The translations under genes and the position numbers were made by a program. A model generated the notes under the pieces. That model saw only the letters and a list, made by a program, of their open reading frames with translations. It was not told where the DNA came from and did not search any database. Source: Chara braunii (taxonomy: Eukaryota > Streptophyta > Charophyceae > Charales > Characeae). Taken from it: a DNA stretch of 64,000 nt. Of the stretch, positions 43,363-54,159 are shown in pieces (the stretch's first letter is position 1; every line of letters begins with the position of its first letter). The stretch lies in the NCBI GenBank assembly GCA_003427395.1, contig BFEA01000226.1, positions 126,634 through 190,633 on the forward strand. The letters run 5' to 3'.

Positions 43363-43906
43363 ACAGGGAGGAGAGTTATTGGTCTGTAGTTTCTGATATC
43401 CTCCTTATCTCCTTTCTTGTAAAGGAGTGTGGTGACCCCCTGCCCAATCAAACCCCCAAATGATCCCTCCCTCTGTATCGCCCTGATGTAGTCCATAAGG
43501 TCGTCCTGGAGGAGGTCCCAAAACTGCACCCAGAATTCCGTGGGGAATGAGTCAATCCCGAGGTTTTTTTCATCTTCCATGCCATGCAGGGCCTCCCAGA
43601 TGTCTTGGGAGGAGAGGGGTTTATCCAACTCATCCTTTTGTGCATTTGTCAAGCACCCAGTAGCTGTTCCCTTGCACCATGGACCTCATGGGGAGGCTTA
43701 TTGGGCGTCTGGGATGTGAATAGGTGACGGTAGTATTGGGCCGCATAATCTGCTATGGTATAGGCATTGGTAGCAGCGTGGGCCGAATCGTCAAGTGGGT
43801 GTCTGAGCCTGGGGAATGTGTTGGCCCTAGACCTGGCTCTTGCTTTATTAAAGAAGGATCTTACCATTGTCCCTTCTGTATGTGCCCACTTGATTCTTGC
43901 CTGCAC
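43311..43906 (-). pseudogene. LINE ORF2: linker and RT fingers region
   Basis: Two overlapping-end frames are present. The one at 43,649-43,906 has GTMVRSFFNKARARS, the typical linker before the RT domain. The one at 43,311-43,652 has SSQDIWEALHGMEDEKNLG, VTTLLYKKGDKEDIRNYRP and ITLLPV. The latter matches RT motifs 0-1 (LIPKKGD..NYRPISLL). The frame shifts near 43,340 into the main RT frame. Confidence 0.75.
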
Positions 43907-44226
43907 CCTCTAGGCCTGCGTCTGTTGTTCGATGTAGGCCTGCAGGTGGTCCCGTGCTTCTTGAAGCTTCTCGAATGTGGGCCGGTGCTACGGGTCGTCC
44001 ATAAGGTGCTCATCCCATTCTTCAAGTTCACGCATGAGGCTGTCAAGGATGACTTTGCGGTCTCTTGTGTATTGAATCGAGAATTTTTTGGCCCTCTCTC
44101 TCAGTTGGACGATGCCTTCATTGAACCATCTCACCCCGTCCCCAGATGTCGGGTTTTGGGTTTGCCAGTAGGCCTATAATGTGTTCACTATGTCTTTGAA
44201 CCTCGTCAGGGGGAGGAGAGAGGTGT

Positions 44227-44700
44227 TCAATTTGTAGTACCCTGGTCCCCTCTGATATGGGTGTGGAAGGGTAGTCCCAGTGTAATCATTCTGTGATCAA
44301 AGGCTCTGCACGGGCTGATTGTTGTGATTTCGGCTGTTGAAACCAGCCCCACCAGATCCTTTGAAACGACGGTGAGGTCTATCCTTGAATTTGCCATTCC
44401 TTGGTCACCCCTGGCTGACAGGCATGTGTACGCTCTTTGGTTGGGATGCAGGAGCCTATATGCGTCTTCAAGCTGCATATCTGCCATAAGTTGTTTGAGC
44501 ATGAGGGCGTCCGGACCCATTGTGAGTTGAGGAGGGGACGAAGGATCTTGCCGTTGTGATGTGGATCTTCGGTCCATTGAGGGATCGAACGTGGTATTGA
44601 AGTCTCCTGCCAAGATAATCGGGGCGTCCGGTAAGTGTTGGTACAGGGATAGCCAGAGTTCCACCCTGCTAGTCGGGTCGTTCGGTGCACAAATGCTCAC
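44227..44700 (-). pseudogene. LINE ORF2: endonuclease C-terminal part
   Basis: This frame carries IILAGDFNTTFDPSMDR (the GDFN metal and catalytic motif), SRIDLTVVS (the SxIDxxxxS motif) and CRAFDHRMI (the terminal catalytic SDH, here FDH). It is separated from the upstream part by a short frameshifted stretch (44,701-44,742). The S-to-F change before DH would probably impair the enzyme. Confidence 0.8.
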
Positions 44701-44742
44701 TAAATAAAATTTGTCCTGTTCATAGGCAACTTTGAGGCAGAC

Positions 44743-45330
44743 CTATCTCCCTTGTTGGCTATCATGTGCCATGTGTAACGACCTGAGCTTTGAGAAGGGC
44801 GGCAACCAAATTGCAACCCCCGCTGATGCCCTTGTCTCGGCGGGCGCTGAGAATTCAGCATAGGGCCAGACGGACTTCGCCTTTGCAATGTGCGGGGGGG
44901 TATCCTGTAGGCGAGTCTCTTGAACGCACACTGCATATGGCAGTCCGCCGGTAATTGGACATTTAATCATATTCCAAATAGCGTCCTTCTTTTCTGCCGA
45001 GGCTTGGATGAGTCCATTAACATTGAGTGAACGTATGTCTATGTCAGCACGGGTCAGTTTTGTTGCCCATTGGGGCGGCCTCTTTGCCCTTGGGAAAACG
45101 GGGGGTGAAAGGGGTCGTGGGGGGGGCATTAGGGTTCTAGGCGGGGAGTTGAGGGGCTGAGTCGGTATTAGCGGGTGAGCGAGCAGGGACGACAGAGGGG
45201 ACATAGGCGGTAAGGTGGGAGGAGAGTGTTGGTTGTTGCACGGCTTGTGCCGGGGGGGTGAGTGCCCATCCGCGGTCCCCAGGGGCTGCTGGTTTCCGTT
45301 GCTGTGGTGTCTTTTGTTTTTTAATGGCAT
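44743..45330 (-). pseudogene. LINE ORF2: endonuclease N-terminal part
   Basis: A 195-codon frame begins with a Pro/Ser/His-rich leader, then reads DIRSLNVNGL and YAVCVQETRL. These match the catalytic Asn and Glu motifs of AP-endonuclease-like LINE nucleases (xxLNVxGL; Q-ET). It ends before the GDFN motif, which continues in the next frame at 44,700. Confidence 0.75.
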
Positions 45331-45489
45331 TGCACAATGTTCATCCGTTCACGTGAAATCCAAGAGGACATATTGCAGTCCATTGGGCAGTTTTCCTTGG
45401 GCCCACCACCTTCCTCCCCCATTGCGTGTGCGACCCTCCCCCAAGCCCCTAAGAATGTTGGGCGTTAACAGAAAAGGCCCGCGGACGAT

Positions 45490-45535
45490 GTATGACCCAA
45501 GCATTGGTGGTTTAAGCCATCAGTACTTCCGAGGC
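45490..45535. repeat. Abutting termini of the miniature TIR family
   Basis: GCATTGGTGGTTTAAGCCAT followed by CAGTACTTCC looks like a right terminus (GGTGGTTTAA) fused to a left terminus (TTTAAGCCATCAGTACTTCC). This may be an excision footprint, a nested insertion or a broken copy. Confidence 0.3.
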
Positions 45536-45814
45536 ACTCTTTTTCTTCGATGTTGGAAATGCGCTCCGCGCCTAGGCTGATTTCCTGGGCAACCGGGTCC
45601 CAAACTCCTGCCCAGGTTGGCGCCCGGGCAACCGGCCAAGCATGAGGCCCAGTCAGGGTCGTGGACCCTTGTAGCGTCAAAAAACGAATGAATCGGCGCG
45701 ATTTTGGGCCTGGGGGCTGTCACCCCCAAGCGCTGCTCGGGAACCTGCCATATTCATGCGCAACAAAATAAAAAATAAAAATGAAAAAAAGGAAGCCTCG
45801 AAAGACGACGCAAC

Positions 45815-45819
<5 letters not shown>

Positions 45820-45857
<38 letters not shown>
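45820..45857. repeat. (GA)n microsatellite
   Basis: About 38 bp of pure GA repeat. Confidence 0.95.
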
Positions 45858-45860
<3 letters not shown>

Positions 45861-46170
45861 CGAAGTCGCCCCCCGCCATATCCACCGCCTCCCCGACCTA
45901 CCAAATCCCTCCTTCCTCCATCAGGTCCCGCCTCTCACTTCATCCATCACCCTCGTTCTCTCCATCGCCCCGGCCTCCCTCTTCGTCCATCTCCTCTATC
46001 CTCCCCCAATCACCTCCCACCTCCCTCTCTCTCCTCCTCGCATGACTTTGAACAAAAATAATACAGAGACAACTTGTGGACGACGCATAATTAATACCGC
46101 GAACCGCGGAGACGGTCGTGGTCGCGTTGTCCCTCCACCATTCTAGGAAGGTGCGCCAACTGTACATCCT

Positions 46171-46281
46171 GCGGTCCCCTACGACAGGAAAGGGTTCCCG
46201 CGGGCCACAACTTGCTTCCATCAGGGGTTGTCACCACCCTTAAGGGCGTATCCCTACTACGCTACTAACCCACATGCGAAA
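46171..46281 (+). repeat. Inverted-repeat arm A1 (partner 50,580-50,700)
   Basis: The arm reads TCCCCTACGACAGGAAAGGG..GCCACAACTTGCTTCCA..TTGTCACCACCCTTAAGGGC then GTATCC and ends CGAAAG. The reverse complement of 50,580-50,700 has the same blocks in the same order (TCCCCTACGACAGGATAGGG, GCACAACTTACCTCCA, CTGTCACCTCCCTT, GGGCGTATCC, CGAAAG). They enclose about 4.4 kb holding the hairpin array and the 121-bp repeats. This may be the ends of a large TIR element or two opposed copies of a repeat. Confidence 0.75.
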
Positions 46282-46469
46282 GTTTTTAAATGCAATTTGA
46301 GCAGCGAGGAGGCAAGGTTGCGAGCTTGCCTCGGGGCCAGCACACTGCGCGTTCCTACGAAGCGGGATAAAGTAGGGTCAGCCGCAAGGGCTATTAACCT
46401 GCATACTTGCCAATCGCTCGATGTGCTGTTTAGCCTGTCGTATGGGGTAGGTACTCAAGAGCGAACTCC

Positions 46470-46680
46470 AGGGCCTTCGGGCTTACCTGTTAACCAATGT
46501 GTTGTCCTTTCCGCCATACCAACTCGCTGGCAGTGTGAGACCGGCAGAGGAATTGGAAGCTTACCTGCTGGTTGGTGCCTCTGCCTTAGGCTCAGGTAAC
46601 GGAGGAGTGACAGCGGGGCTTGAGTACTTACCTGTGGGTTTGAGCGTAGTGAGGGGGGCTACAGGTTGAAGGCTTACCTG
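46470..46680 (-). repeat. Four spaced copies of a 5'-splice-site-like motif
   Basis: On the plus strand TTGAAGGCTTACCTG-type blocks occur at about 46,481, 46,559, 46,626 and 46,671. On the minus strand each reads CAGGTAAGC or CAGGTAAGT, a full match or one short of the eukaryotic donor consensus. They are spaced 46-78 bp apart in otherwise diverged sequence. Confidence 0.6.
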
Positions 46681-47478
46681 ACCAAGGTTGTGCTCATCTC
46701 GTCGGACGCGGAAAGTGAGAAGTGATTAGTGGACTTGGAGGGTTGCTTGGTAGGTGGCGGGTTGATTATCCCATCAAACATAGAATGGTAGCAGGCCGGC
46801 TACGAAGGTGCAACTTTACTTGTGATAATATACTTGGTGATCGGGTTGTGAAGGGGAGTTAACGTGGTGTGACTTAGAGGAGTGGGCAGCCAATGCAAAA
46901 GGGATTATTGCTGCAATTTGAAGTGTCGTCAGGGAGTCAGCAGTTGGTGTTTTGACTTCAGTCGACCAAGGGCTGTGTATACAGGCTGCCATTGCGGGGC
47001 CCTCAGGCGACTGAAGGAACCAAAACCCTCTCCCACAAGTCTGAGTGCACCTCTCTTAGATCTGAGAGTCTCAACCTATCTCTTTCTATCCTTCTTACTC
47101 TAAGTCTGGTCTATTGATTCTGAGAGGAAGGCGGCAAGTGGGATTGCAACCCGTAATCCGTGCCAAGGCCTTTGTGGGAGGTTCGCCCCACCGATTGCGG
47201 GAGCTCTGCCGGAACTCAGGAGGAGTTCTGGAGGCAGGGAACTGAGGGGTAATCATCGCTTCCCCTCTATAAACCCTATTATAACCCTTATCTGCATTCC
47301 TTGTTACAATGTGCATCTCTTATTTCTCTTTAGTTTGACATCTAGGACATACCCCAGACCAAATAAAGAGATGTATGCTCAATGTCAGTTTCAGTTTAAT
47401 TGTTTGACTGAAAGTAGATTGTGGGGTTGCATCTGGGAGGGAGGTTGTTTTGCTTGAGTTAGACAGGGTCAACCAAAG

Positions 47479-48195
47479 GCTGGGAGAGTCTTCATAAGTT
47501 TGGAGGGGCCAGTGCTATGCTTATTTTGGATTGCCTCAAGGACCAGACAGGTTCCCATAAGTTTGGGTGGTCTGGTTGCTTTGACTTGCGAGGGCTGAAT
47601 GTGATTGCCTTTTCAGGGACCAAACATTTTTTCATAAGTTTGGATGGCTTAGTCGCCCTTTTTCTTTGGGGTCTCTATATGTTTATTAGTTTATGAAGGA
47701 GAGTTGAGCATTTTTCCATAAGTTTGGATGACTCTGACCCTCTTTGTTTCATTCTGAGAGAATAATTTTGACGACAGGCCAGATAGGTTCCCATAAGTTT
47801 GGGAGGTATGGTCTGAAGTCACACACATGCTAGAACTAGAATGTAAAACTTGTTTATATCCTATATTTTATTATTTTACGAACAGGCTGGTCAGACATTT
47901 TTCCATAAGTTTGGATGGTCTAACTATAGCTTATCATAACTGAAGAGAGTATTCATTAAGAATAAATATGTGGTAAGAAGGGGTAGGCTGGACCTCGATC
48001 TAAGTTGATCGGTCCGGTCATATGCTACCTTATAAGATTAAGGGCAGACAAATATATATAATTTGAATACTTGAATAGTTCAGGGCGACTAGGGTGGCCT
48101 AGTCATGTGCCAAAAAAAAAGAAAAGTTGTTGTGCCCAGTGTTTGTGTATATTCTGGCTACGCTAGGCAGGTTCCCATAAGTTTGGGTGACCTAG
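47479..48195 (+). repeat. Array of eight stem-loops with conserved TAAGTT loop and variable stems
   Basis: Hairpins lie at 47,479-47,513, 47,542-47,576, 47,619-47,653, 47,700-47,735, 47,775-47,815, 47,890-47,924, 47,990-48,015 and 48,162-48,195. Seven share TTCCCATAAGTTTGGG or a TTTTCCATAAGTTTGG variant, i.e. an inner CCCA/TGGG (or CCA/TGG) stem around TAAGTT. Outer stems differ but mostly pair: ACCAGAC/GTCTGGT, GTCAGAC/GTCTAAC (one mismatch), GCTAGG/CCTAGC, CAGGCCAgaTA/TATGGTCTG (one G-T pair, 2-nt bulge), AGAGT/ACTCT, GCTGG/CCAGT. The seventh is a continuous stem, GGACCtCGATC / GATCGGTCC, around TAAGTT. A palindrome GACTAGGgtggCCTAGTC follows at 48,086-48,103. No coding frame. Function unknown; it may act as RNA or as cruciform DNA. 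Confidence 0.8.
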
Positions 48196-48479
48196 CTTTA
48201 TGCCTTATATAAGTTGGGTATAAGGGCATAAATCATTGAAAGATTACAAACTACTGTTTGACAAGGTTGACTTTGGGATGGTAAGAGTACTTGCCTTTGT
48301 GGTTTGGCCTGCATGTGACTGAGTGAGTCTACTACTTAGTCTGAGTTTCAGTTTGATAGGTAGTTGCTTTAGTTGTTCGCCACATATTAGAGTCATAGGA
48401 GTTAATTTCAATTATTGCATTTTCTGAGCTATGTTTTTTTACTTAGGTAAATTTCTGCATTTTTTTGGATCTTTTATTT

Positions 48480-49050
48480 ATGCTTGGTCTTGTATAAATC
48501 TTGGTAAGTCACTTTCTCTACGGGAAGCACTGCCGAAATTTTTGCAAAATCAAGGAGTTGGTCAAATTTTGTCTTTTTAAGGTCCAGTTTTCTGACTTTC
48601 TAGCCTAGTAAAAATCTGAAAAACCTTCTTTTCTAAAGGGATTGTTGCTCAAATTTTTGCTAATTTAGGAAAGTCGACAAAATTAGATCTTGAGAAGTCA
48701 AAGTCCTTTTAGACTCTAAACTTAGTTTTGTATAAATCTTAGAATAACACTTTCTCTACGGGAAGCGCTGCCGAAATTTATAAAAATCTAAGGAGTTAGT
48801 TAAATTTTGTCTTAGTTGAACTCAGGTTGATTTTCTGAGTTCATATCTGACTTAGTAAAAATCCGGAAAGGGCTATCTTTCTAAAGGAAGTGCTGCCCAA
48901 ATTTTTACTAATTCGAGGAGTTAGACAAATTTTGACTTTCCAAAGTTAGAGATTGTTTTTGTTTTCATATTTGACTTAGTATAAATTATGAAAAGTCACT
49001 TTCCCTATGGGAAACGCTGCCGAAATTTTCTTAGTTTAGGGGAGTTAGAT
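48480..49050 (+). repeat. Five-copy ~121-bp diverged tandem array
   Basis: Cores at 48,510, 48,627, 48,749, 48,874 and 48,995 (spacing 117-125 bp) read CACTTTCTCTACGGGAAGCG followed by CTGCCGAAATTT or diverged forms. Each is preceded by CTTAGTATAAATCTTG and followed by AAGGAGTTAGACAAATTTTG. The GGAAGCGCTGCCGAAATTTT core is shared with the arrays at 55.5 and 60.5 kb. No coding potential. Confidence 0.85.
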
Positions 49051-50285
49051 TAGATTTTAACAGATGACAATCTTGGAAATCCACTCAGTGTAGAGGAGAT
49101 TCTATCAGGGTCTACCTTTCTTTTGGCATTTGCTTAAAGGTAGATTAGTGACTGGTTAGATAGAATGATCCTTGGTAAAAGCATGATATGGAGGTTACTC
49201 TCGATTTGAACTCATAAATTTAGTTCGGGGATTGACATGTCTTGTGTTACAAGTCCTCTTGATCATTTGATTTAGGATCTGGAATAAATTTAGCTTGATC
49301 CTACAATGATCACCTTCTGTTATCACTGATAACAGGGCGGTTGCCGATTCGTCGGTCTACAACTCAACTCCAATTCATCCTCAATACCCATCCTAAAAGG
49401 TTTTAGCCCTGGTGATTTTTATTGTTTTATGAAGGTTTTCACCCAGACTTTTATTGAATGACCATTGAACAAAGGTACTGAGTATTTAATTATGGTTGGT
49501 TGGAAAGAGGTTGGGGCTTGCATGGCTAAAGCGAGGGGTATGAGTATAGAGGTCGGTTGAAGTTGACTTTGTGTAGTGCGTGGACTTTTGTTTAACTCTT
49601 TGATGTGATTGCAGGTATGTATTGTGGCTCGTATTTGGATTTGACTGCCTGCGGTCGGAAACATATATATATGGTTGTGAGGAATCTCACTATAATTGTG
49701 AGAAGTGATCGTCACATACTTATTCCCCTATATATATGTATATATAAATATATATGTCTATCTATGTTGGGTGTTTGTGTGGCCCGAAGGGCCTACGCTT
49801 AGGGGTTAAATAGGGGTTGGGATCGAAAAAAGGAAGAAAAAAAAACCCTATTTTGTTGTATGCTTCTTAAGGATTTCCTAGTCGGACGTTGGTCCTGGGC
49901 CTGGATTCGAGGTCCTTGTCCAAGACATCCAGGCCCTAGACTCTGCATAAAAGGGATTACCCCTCGGGCAGAGTCTATTTGTCCTGCCTACCGGGGCACT
50001 TAGCCCAAAGGCCGGAGGTCCGCGGAGGTCGCACGACTATTCCTTCAGCCGTGCGATATCGTGAAGGGGCAAACCCTCACGATACTTCGAGGATGACACT
50101 TGAGTGTCATAAGCGGTACTCGGATCCACGAAGGACCGCTTAATTATGGGCACTACATAGTACGCTATCATTGCGACTGCTTGCGTATGATTGCATTGCT
50201 AATCGATATGATTAGGCTCTGTGTCCGCGCGGTTTTGTACTAAGTCTCGCGCATGACGCCTATCCGATTTCCGCATCTGGGAGTT
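49051..50285. other. AT-rich then GC-rich unassigned DNA
   Basis: No gene is recognised. Small inverted repeats occur, e.g. TCCTGGGCCTGGATT / CATCCAGGCCC near 49,890-49,935, ACACTTGAGTGTC near 50,097 and GCGGTACTCGGATCCACGAA near 50,113. Confidence 0.4.
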
Positions 50286-50289
50286 ATCG

Positions 50290-50450
50290 GACGGTCACTA
50301 AGGGACTAGGAGTGTTGTTGCGTTGTTTGTCCAGTATTGTTTTGTATATATGCGTAAGTGTGTACGTGTATTTATTTTTATGTTCTTTATGGTGGTGTGC
50401 GCGTGGTGTGTGCGATGCGTCCTAGTCGACCGGCGATAAGTCGAGTTTGG
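50290..50450 (+). repeat. Weak inverted-repeat partner of 53,629-53,710
   Basis: GGTCACTAAGGGACTAGGAG (50,293) and CGTCCTAGTCGACCGGCGAT (50,419) have reverse-complement counterparts at 53,689-53,707 (TCCTAGTCCCTTTAGACACC) and 53,642-53,660 (GCCGATCGACTAGGACGG). The intervening lengths differ, so homology is limited to these blocks. Confidence 0.4.
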
Positions 50451-50579
50451 GACCTCAACCCCGCAAGATGTCGGTTCACGCACGGGTCCGATAGAGGTGT
50501 ATTACCGTGCGTACCCCCTATGCTACAGTGTAAGAGAAACTCCCTCGGCTGGTCCACCTCTGCGATTGCACCTGATTAG

Positions 50580-50700
50580 CTTTCGTATTGTGGACTGGTA
50601 GCTCGGCGAGGATACGCCCACCGAAGGGAGGTGACAGCTCCCGTAAGGTGGAGGTAAGTTGTGCCTCGCTTAGGCCCTATCCTGTCGTAGGGGATCGCGA
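50580..50700 (-). repeat. Inverted-repeat arm A2 (partner 46,171-46,281)
   Basis: The reverse complement aligns over about 115 bp with the 46.2-kb arm at roughly three-quarters identity by eye. Further G/C-rich sequence outside it (50,700-50,770) does not align clearly. Confidence 0.75.
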
Positions 50701-50839
50701 GAGGTATGGCCGGCGCACTCAGTCGGGGCGGCTTGCGGAAGCTCCATGTATATTCGCGACGAGGATTTAGACCGACTCCTACGTGACGCGGCCGAGAGGG
50801 TCCCGCGCTGCGCATGTGCGGTGACCGATGCGCTCGACA

Positions 50840-50891
50840 CCGACACACACACACACACATCACACACATCATATACACACACAGGCGCGCG

Positions 50892-50928
<37 letters not shown>

Positions 50929-51323
50929 NNNNNNNNNNNNNNNNNNNNNNNNNNNNNNNNNNNNNNNNNNNNNNNNNNNNNNNNNNNNNNNNNNNNNNNN
51001 NNNNNNNNNNNNNNNNNNNNNNNNNNNNNNNNNNNNNNNNNNNNNNNNNNNNNNNNNNNNNNNNNNNNNNNNNNNNNNNNNNNNNNNNNNNNNNNNNNNN
51101 NNNNNNNNNNNNNNNNNNNNNNNNNNNNNNNNNNNNNNNNNNNNNNNNNNNNNNNNNNNNNNNNNNNNNNNNNNNNNNNNNNNNNNNNNNNNNNNNNNNN
51201 NNNNNNNNNNNNNNNNNNNNNNNNNNNNNNNNNNNNNNNNNNNNNNNNNNNNNNNNNNNNNNNNNNNNNNNNNNNNNNNNNNNNNNNNNNNNNNNNNNNN
51301 NNNNNNNNNNNNNNNNNNNNNNN

Positions 51324-51355
<32 letters not shown>
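50840..51355. repeat. (CA)n microsatellite with 395-base gap
   Basis: CA repeat flanks Ns at 50,929-51,323. An (AATC)n stretch follows to about 51,447. All long frames crossing here are made of Ns or repeat. Confidence 0.95.
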
Positions 51356-51360
<5 letters not shown>

Positions 51361-51447
51361 AATCAATCAATCAATCAATCAATAACCAATCAAATCAGTC
51401 AATCAAATCAATCAAATCAATCAAATCAATCAAATCAATCAATCAAC
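51356..51447. repeat. (AATC)n / AAATC-type microsatellite
   Basis: CAATCAATCAAT and CAAATCAAT repeats directly follow the CA tract. Confidence 0.9.
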
Positions 51448-51748
51448 CATTTTTTTCTTTATTTGTTTTAAATTTCTGCATCTTTATTTTTTTAAAACAC
51501 CTAATTTCCCTACAAAAAACCGAAAATCATTTCGAAAAAAAATACAGCACAAGCTGCACAACTCAGGAACCATATCCCTCATGATAAAAAATGCAAAAAA
51601 AAAAAAAAAAAATTCGTTTTATTTTTTAAAAATATATTTTTATTATTTTGTTTAAATCGAATTTTGTTTTTTATTTTTTTTTTAATTTTAAGCGAAGTCA
51701 GATTTCAAAATAAATAACATAGGATTGTAAGGTTTTCCAAGCCCTACA

Positions 51749-51750
<2 letters not shown>

Positions 51751-51823
<73 letters not shown>
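51751..51823. repeat. Poly-T tract (~73 bp)
   Basis: An uninterrupted T run in an AT-rich surround. It could be the poly-A tail of a minus-strand retroposon, but no body is recognised upstream on the minus strand. Confidence 0.95.
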
Positions 51824-51826
<3 letters not shown>

Positions 51827-53628
51827 GTATTTTTAGGGGTAAAAACAAATATTGAAAAATCAGGTCGGGGACTATGACTCATTGGCCGCGGCTGCGGCCG
51901 ACTTCCTCATTGGCAGCGACCGAAATGCCTGCGGCCTAGGCCGCGGGTGTCACGTAGCCGTGATGGGCAACTGTAGCCTCTAATCCGCTCTCATCTCTTC
52001 TTCCTTGCCCCCTTCCAGATTTATTTTCAGTCTAGTCTTCTGATTGCAGCGGCAATAATCCAGAACGGCCATCACCATAGGCTCGTCTCCAGTCATCAGC
52101 TCCCACTGTCAGAGAAACTGGAGGTATCTTGGCCTATAGCCATAGAGCCCACTACTGCGCACCATAGCTGAATCTCTTGAACAGACCGCGTCTGGTACGA
52201 AACCGCCGATTCTCAAATAACCCGGCCTTAGGGTTCAGCACGAGCGCACACAGGTGAACTGTCGTATGCTCACCGAGCTAACTAGCTGCCAACAACCAAT
52301 CTTTATCGCTTTTTTATTGGTTCTTCTCATACCACGATCCTCATGTTTTAAATGGGGAGCTCAAGTAATTTTTAGAGTTCAGCATATTAGTAATTTGTAA
52401 TTCAAAAAATAATAAAAATAGAATGAGATAAAACGGAAACAAAATAAAGAAGACGAGAGGTTGGACTACAATGGTCATAGCGCCAGCTTCCGCTGTCAAT
52501 AGTTAGTCCCGTTGTCTCTAACGTGAAGTGACCACCGGTTCGACGTGGCGGTCCCATAATAGGATCCCATCGAAAACTTTTTCACCCTCATTTGATTGTT
52601 GACCTTACCATTAACGGGTGTCCGCTTCCGATGGCAAGGAGGGGGCTTATGACCTTCCACGGGGGGTTATAAGCTCCCTACCAAAGAGGCAGCGGGTTGC
52701 CCCTATGTTGGGGTCCTACCTCAGGGCTCCTGGCCGGTCATTTCCACGACGAGGTTGGATGGGGAAGATCGGTTGGCCTAAGCCACAGCTTATGAACGTG
52801 GTTCGAAATTGAGTCGTTCGTTTCCCCGGAAAGTGACAAAACAGGAGGCAAGATCTTAAGAGACCATTTAATAGACAAAATAGTAATAATAATGATAATA
52901 ACAATAATGATAATAACAATAATAATAACATTATAACAATAGTAATAATAATAGTAGGGAAAAAAAGAAAATAAGAAGGAGCGTAACGTCACTGCAGCCT
53001 GACGCCATTAGATAATTCCAATGAAAATTCACGATTTGAATTAGGGCACAGACTCACTACGTAATCCATTTTCTCGCTTTTCCTTTTCTTTTCTTTAACT
53101 TTTCTCTTTTCTTCCCCATAATTTATCTTTTTACTTGACTGTGACCACCGGGCTTATGCACATCACCCATATCGTGGCAGAAAGGAGATTGATGCGCAGT
53201 ATAAAAAAAAAAAAAAAAACACCACGCCGACCCTGCACCCTTGCGTCCGTGGACGACAACGACCACATGCCGGTAGTTCATGCAGTAGGACGGAGTACCA
53301 AACCTAAGTGGACCGATAAAAAATAATGTGGCATTTCCCACCCCTTTTGCCGTGAGGACGCTAATTGGATCAGTCGAGGAACGACCTATGCAAGTTTGGT
53401 ACACTACTGAGAAGTGAAGCGCCTGGTGTGATGTGGGGATAAAAAAAATGGAGTATACCTGGTAGGCTGGTACCCACAAATGTAGGTAAGTAGTCGTCCG
53501 GTTCGCAGCAGAGGGTAATCGCCCGGTTTGCAGCGGAGGGTTTGGACACCGCGCCCTCCGACAATGCGTGGTTAAAATGCTTATTAAACCCGGGCATCTC
53601 CCGTCCATTAGGGCGCTGATCTCCTAAG
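51824..53628. other. Unassigned DNA with an ATT-type triplet run
   Basis: An AATAATGATAATAACAAT run lies at 52,880-52,955 and a poly-A at 53,202-53,219. The segment 52,655-52,760 loosely resembles 50,628-50,720, which may be a further diverged repeat of the same block. No gene is recognised. Confidence 0.4.
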
Positions 53629-53920
53629 TACGAAGCATATGCCGATCGACTAGGACGGTCTTAACCAAGCGTGAAACCCCCAATATCCTAGTCCCTTTAG
53701 ACACCAGTTAAAAAAAAGTTATAACAACCACACATAGTTACATTAAAAAGAGTCGACAGTAGTCAACATGAATATATATTCAATCTGGAAGAATCAAAAT
53801 CATCATATGGTACATCCAATGAACATAAGATCAAAATAAAAACCGATCACCTCGAGTCGGACTCGATGAAACAAAATATCATACTAAGCCGTGAACTGAA
53901 AGTTGACTTCGACAATTGCC

Positions 53921-54012
53921 TGAATGCAACCGACAAGGTGGTCGGACAACCTTAGTTTTGATTTGATGAATGCAACCGACAATGTGGTTGGACAACCTTA
54001 GTTTTGACTTGA
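53921..54012. repeat. ~44-bp tandem duplication
   Basis: GAATGCAACCGACAA.GTGGT then CGGACAACCTTAGTTTTGA is present twice. The following TGATGAGAT..GCCAAAGTTATTCA (54,012-54,035) recurs in direct orientation at 58,102-58,131. Confidence 0.85.
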
Positions 54013-54159
54013 TGAGATGCGCTGCCAAAGTTATTCATTCCACCCACCGCCGACCTAAGATTAGGCAAGCACATCCGTCTTCACAGATCTTTAGTTTTTT
54101 GGATGACAAGTTGTTTTGCGAATCATTTTTTAATAGGTGCATTACTTAGGTGTTGCATA

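Larger units (their letters stand above)
40428..45330 (-). mobile_element. L1-like LINE, broken ORF2, minus strand
   Basis: In minus-strand order there are an APE-type endonuclease (45.1-44.2 kb), a reverse transcriptase (43.65-42.5 kb), and a C-terminal region with zf-RVT (41.35-40.7 kb). The pieces fall in different frames with stops between, so the copy is dead. No ORF1 is visible upstream, suggesting 5' truncation or loss. A Pro-rich frame at 40,428-40,600 lies 3' of the zf-RVT. The true 3' end, poly-A and TSD were not found. L1-type machinery of this kind could have mobilised the U6 copy at 39.7 kb. Confidence 0.85.

Noticed and set aside
50576-51584. Long His/Thr and Cys/Val frames
   Set aside because: They cross the 395-base N gap and CA repeat, so translation is meaningless.
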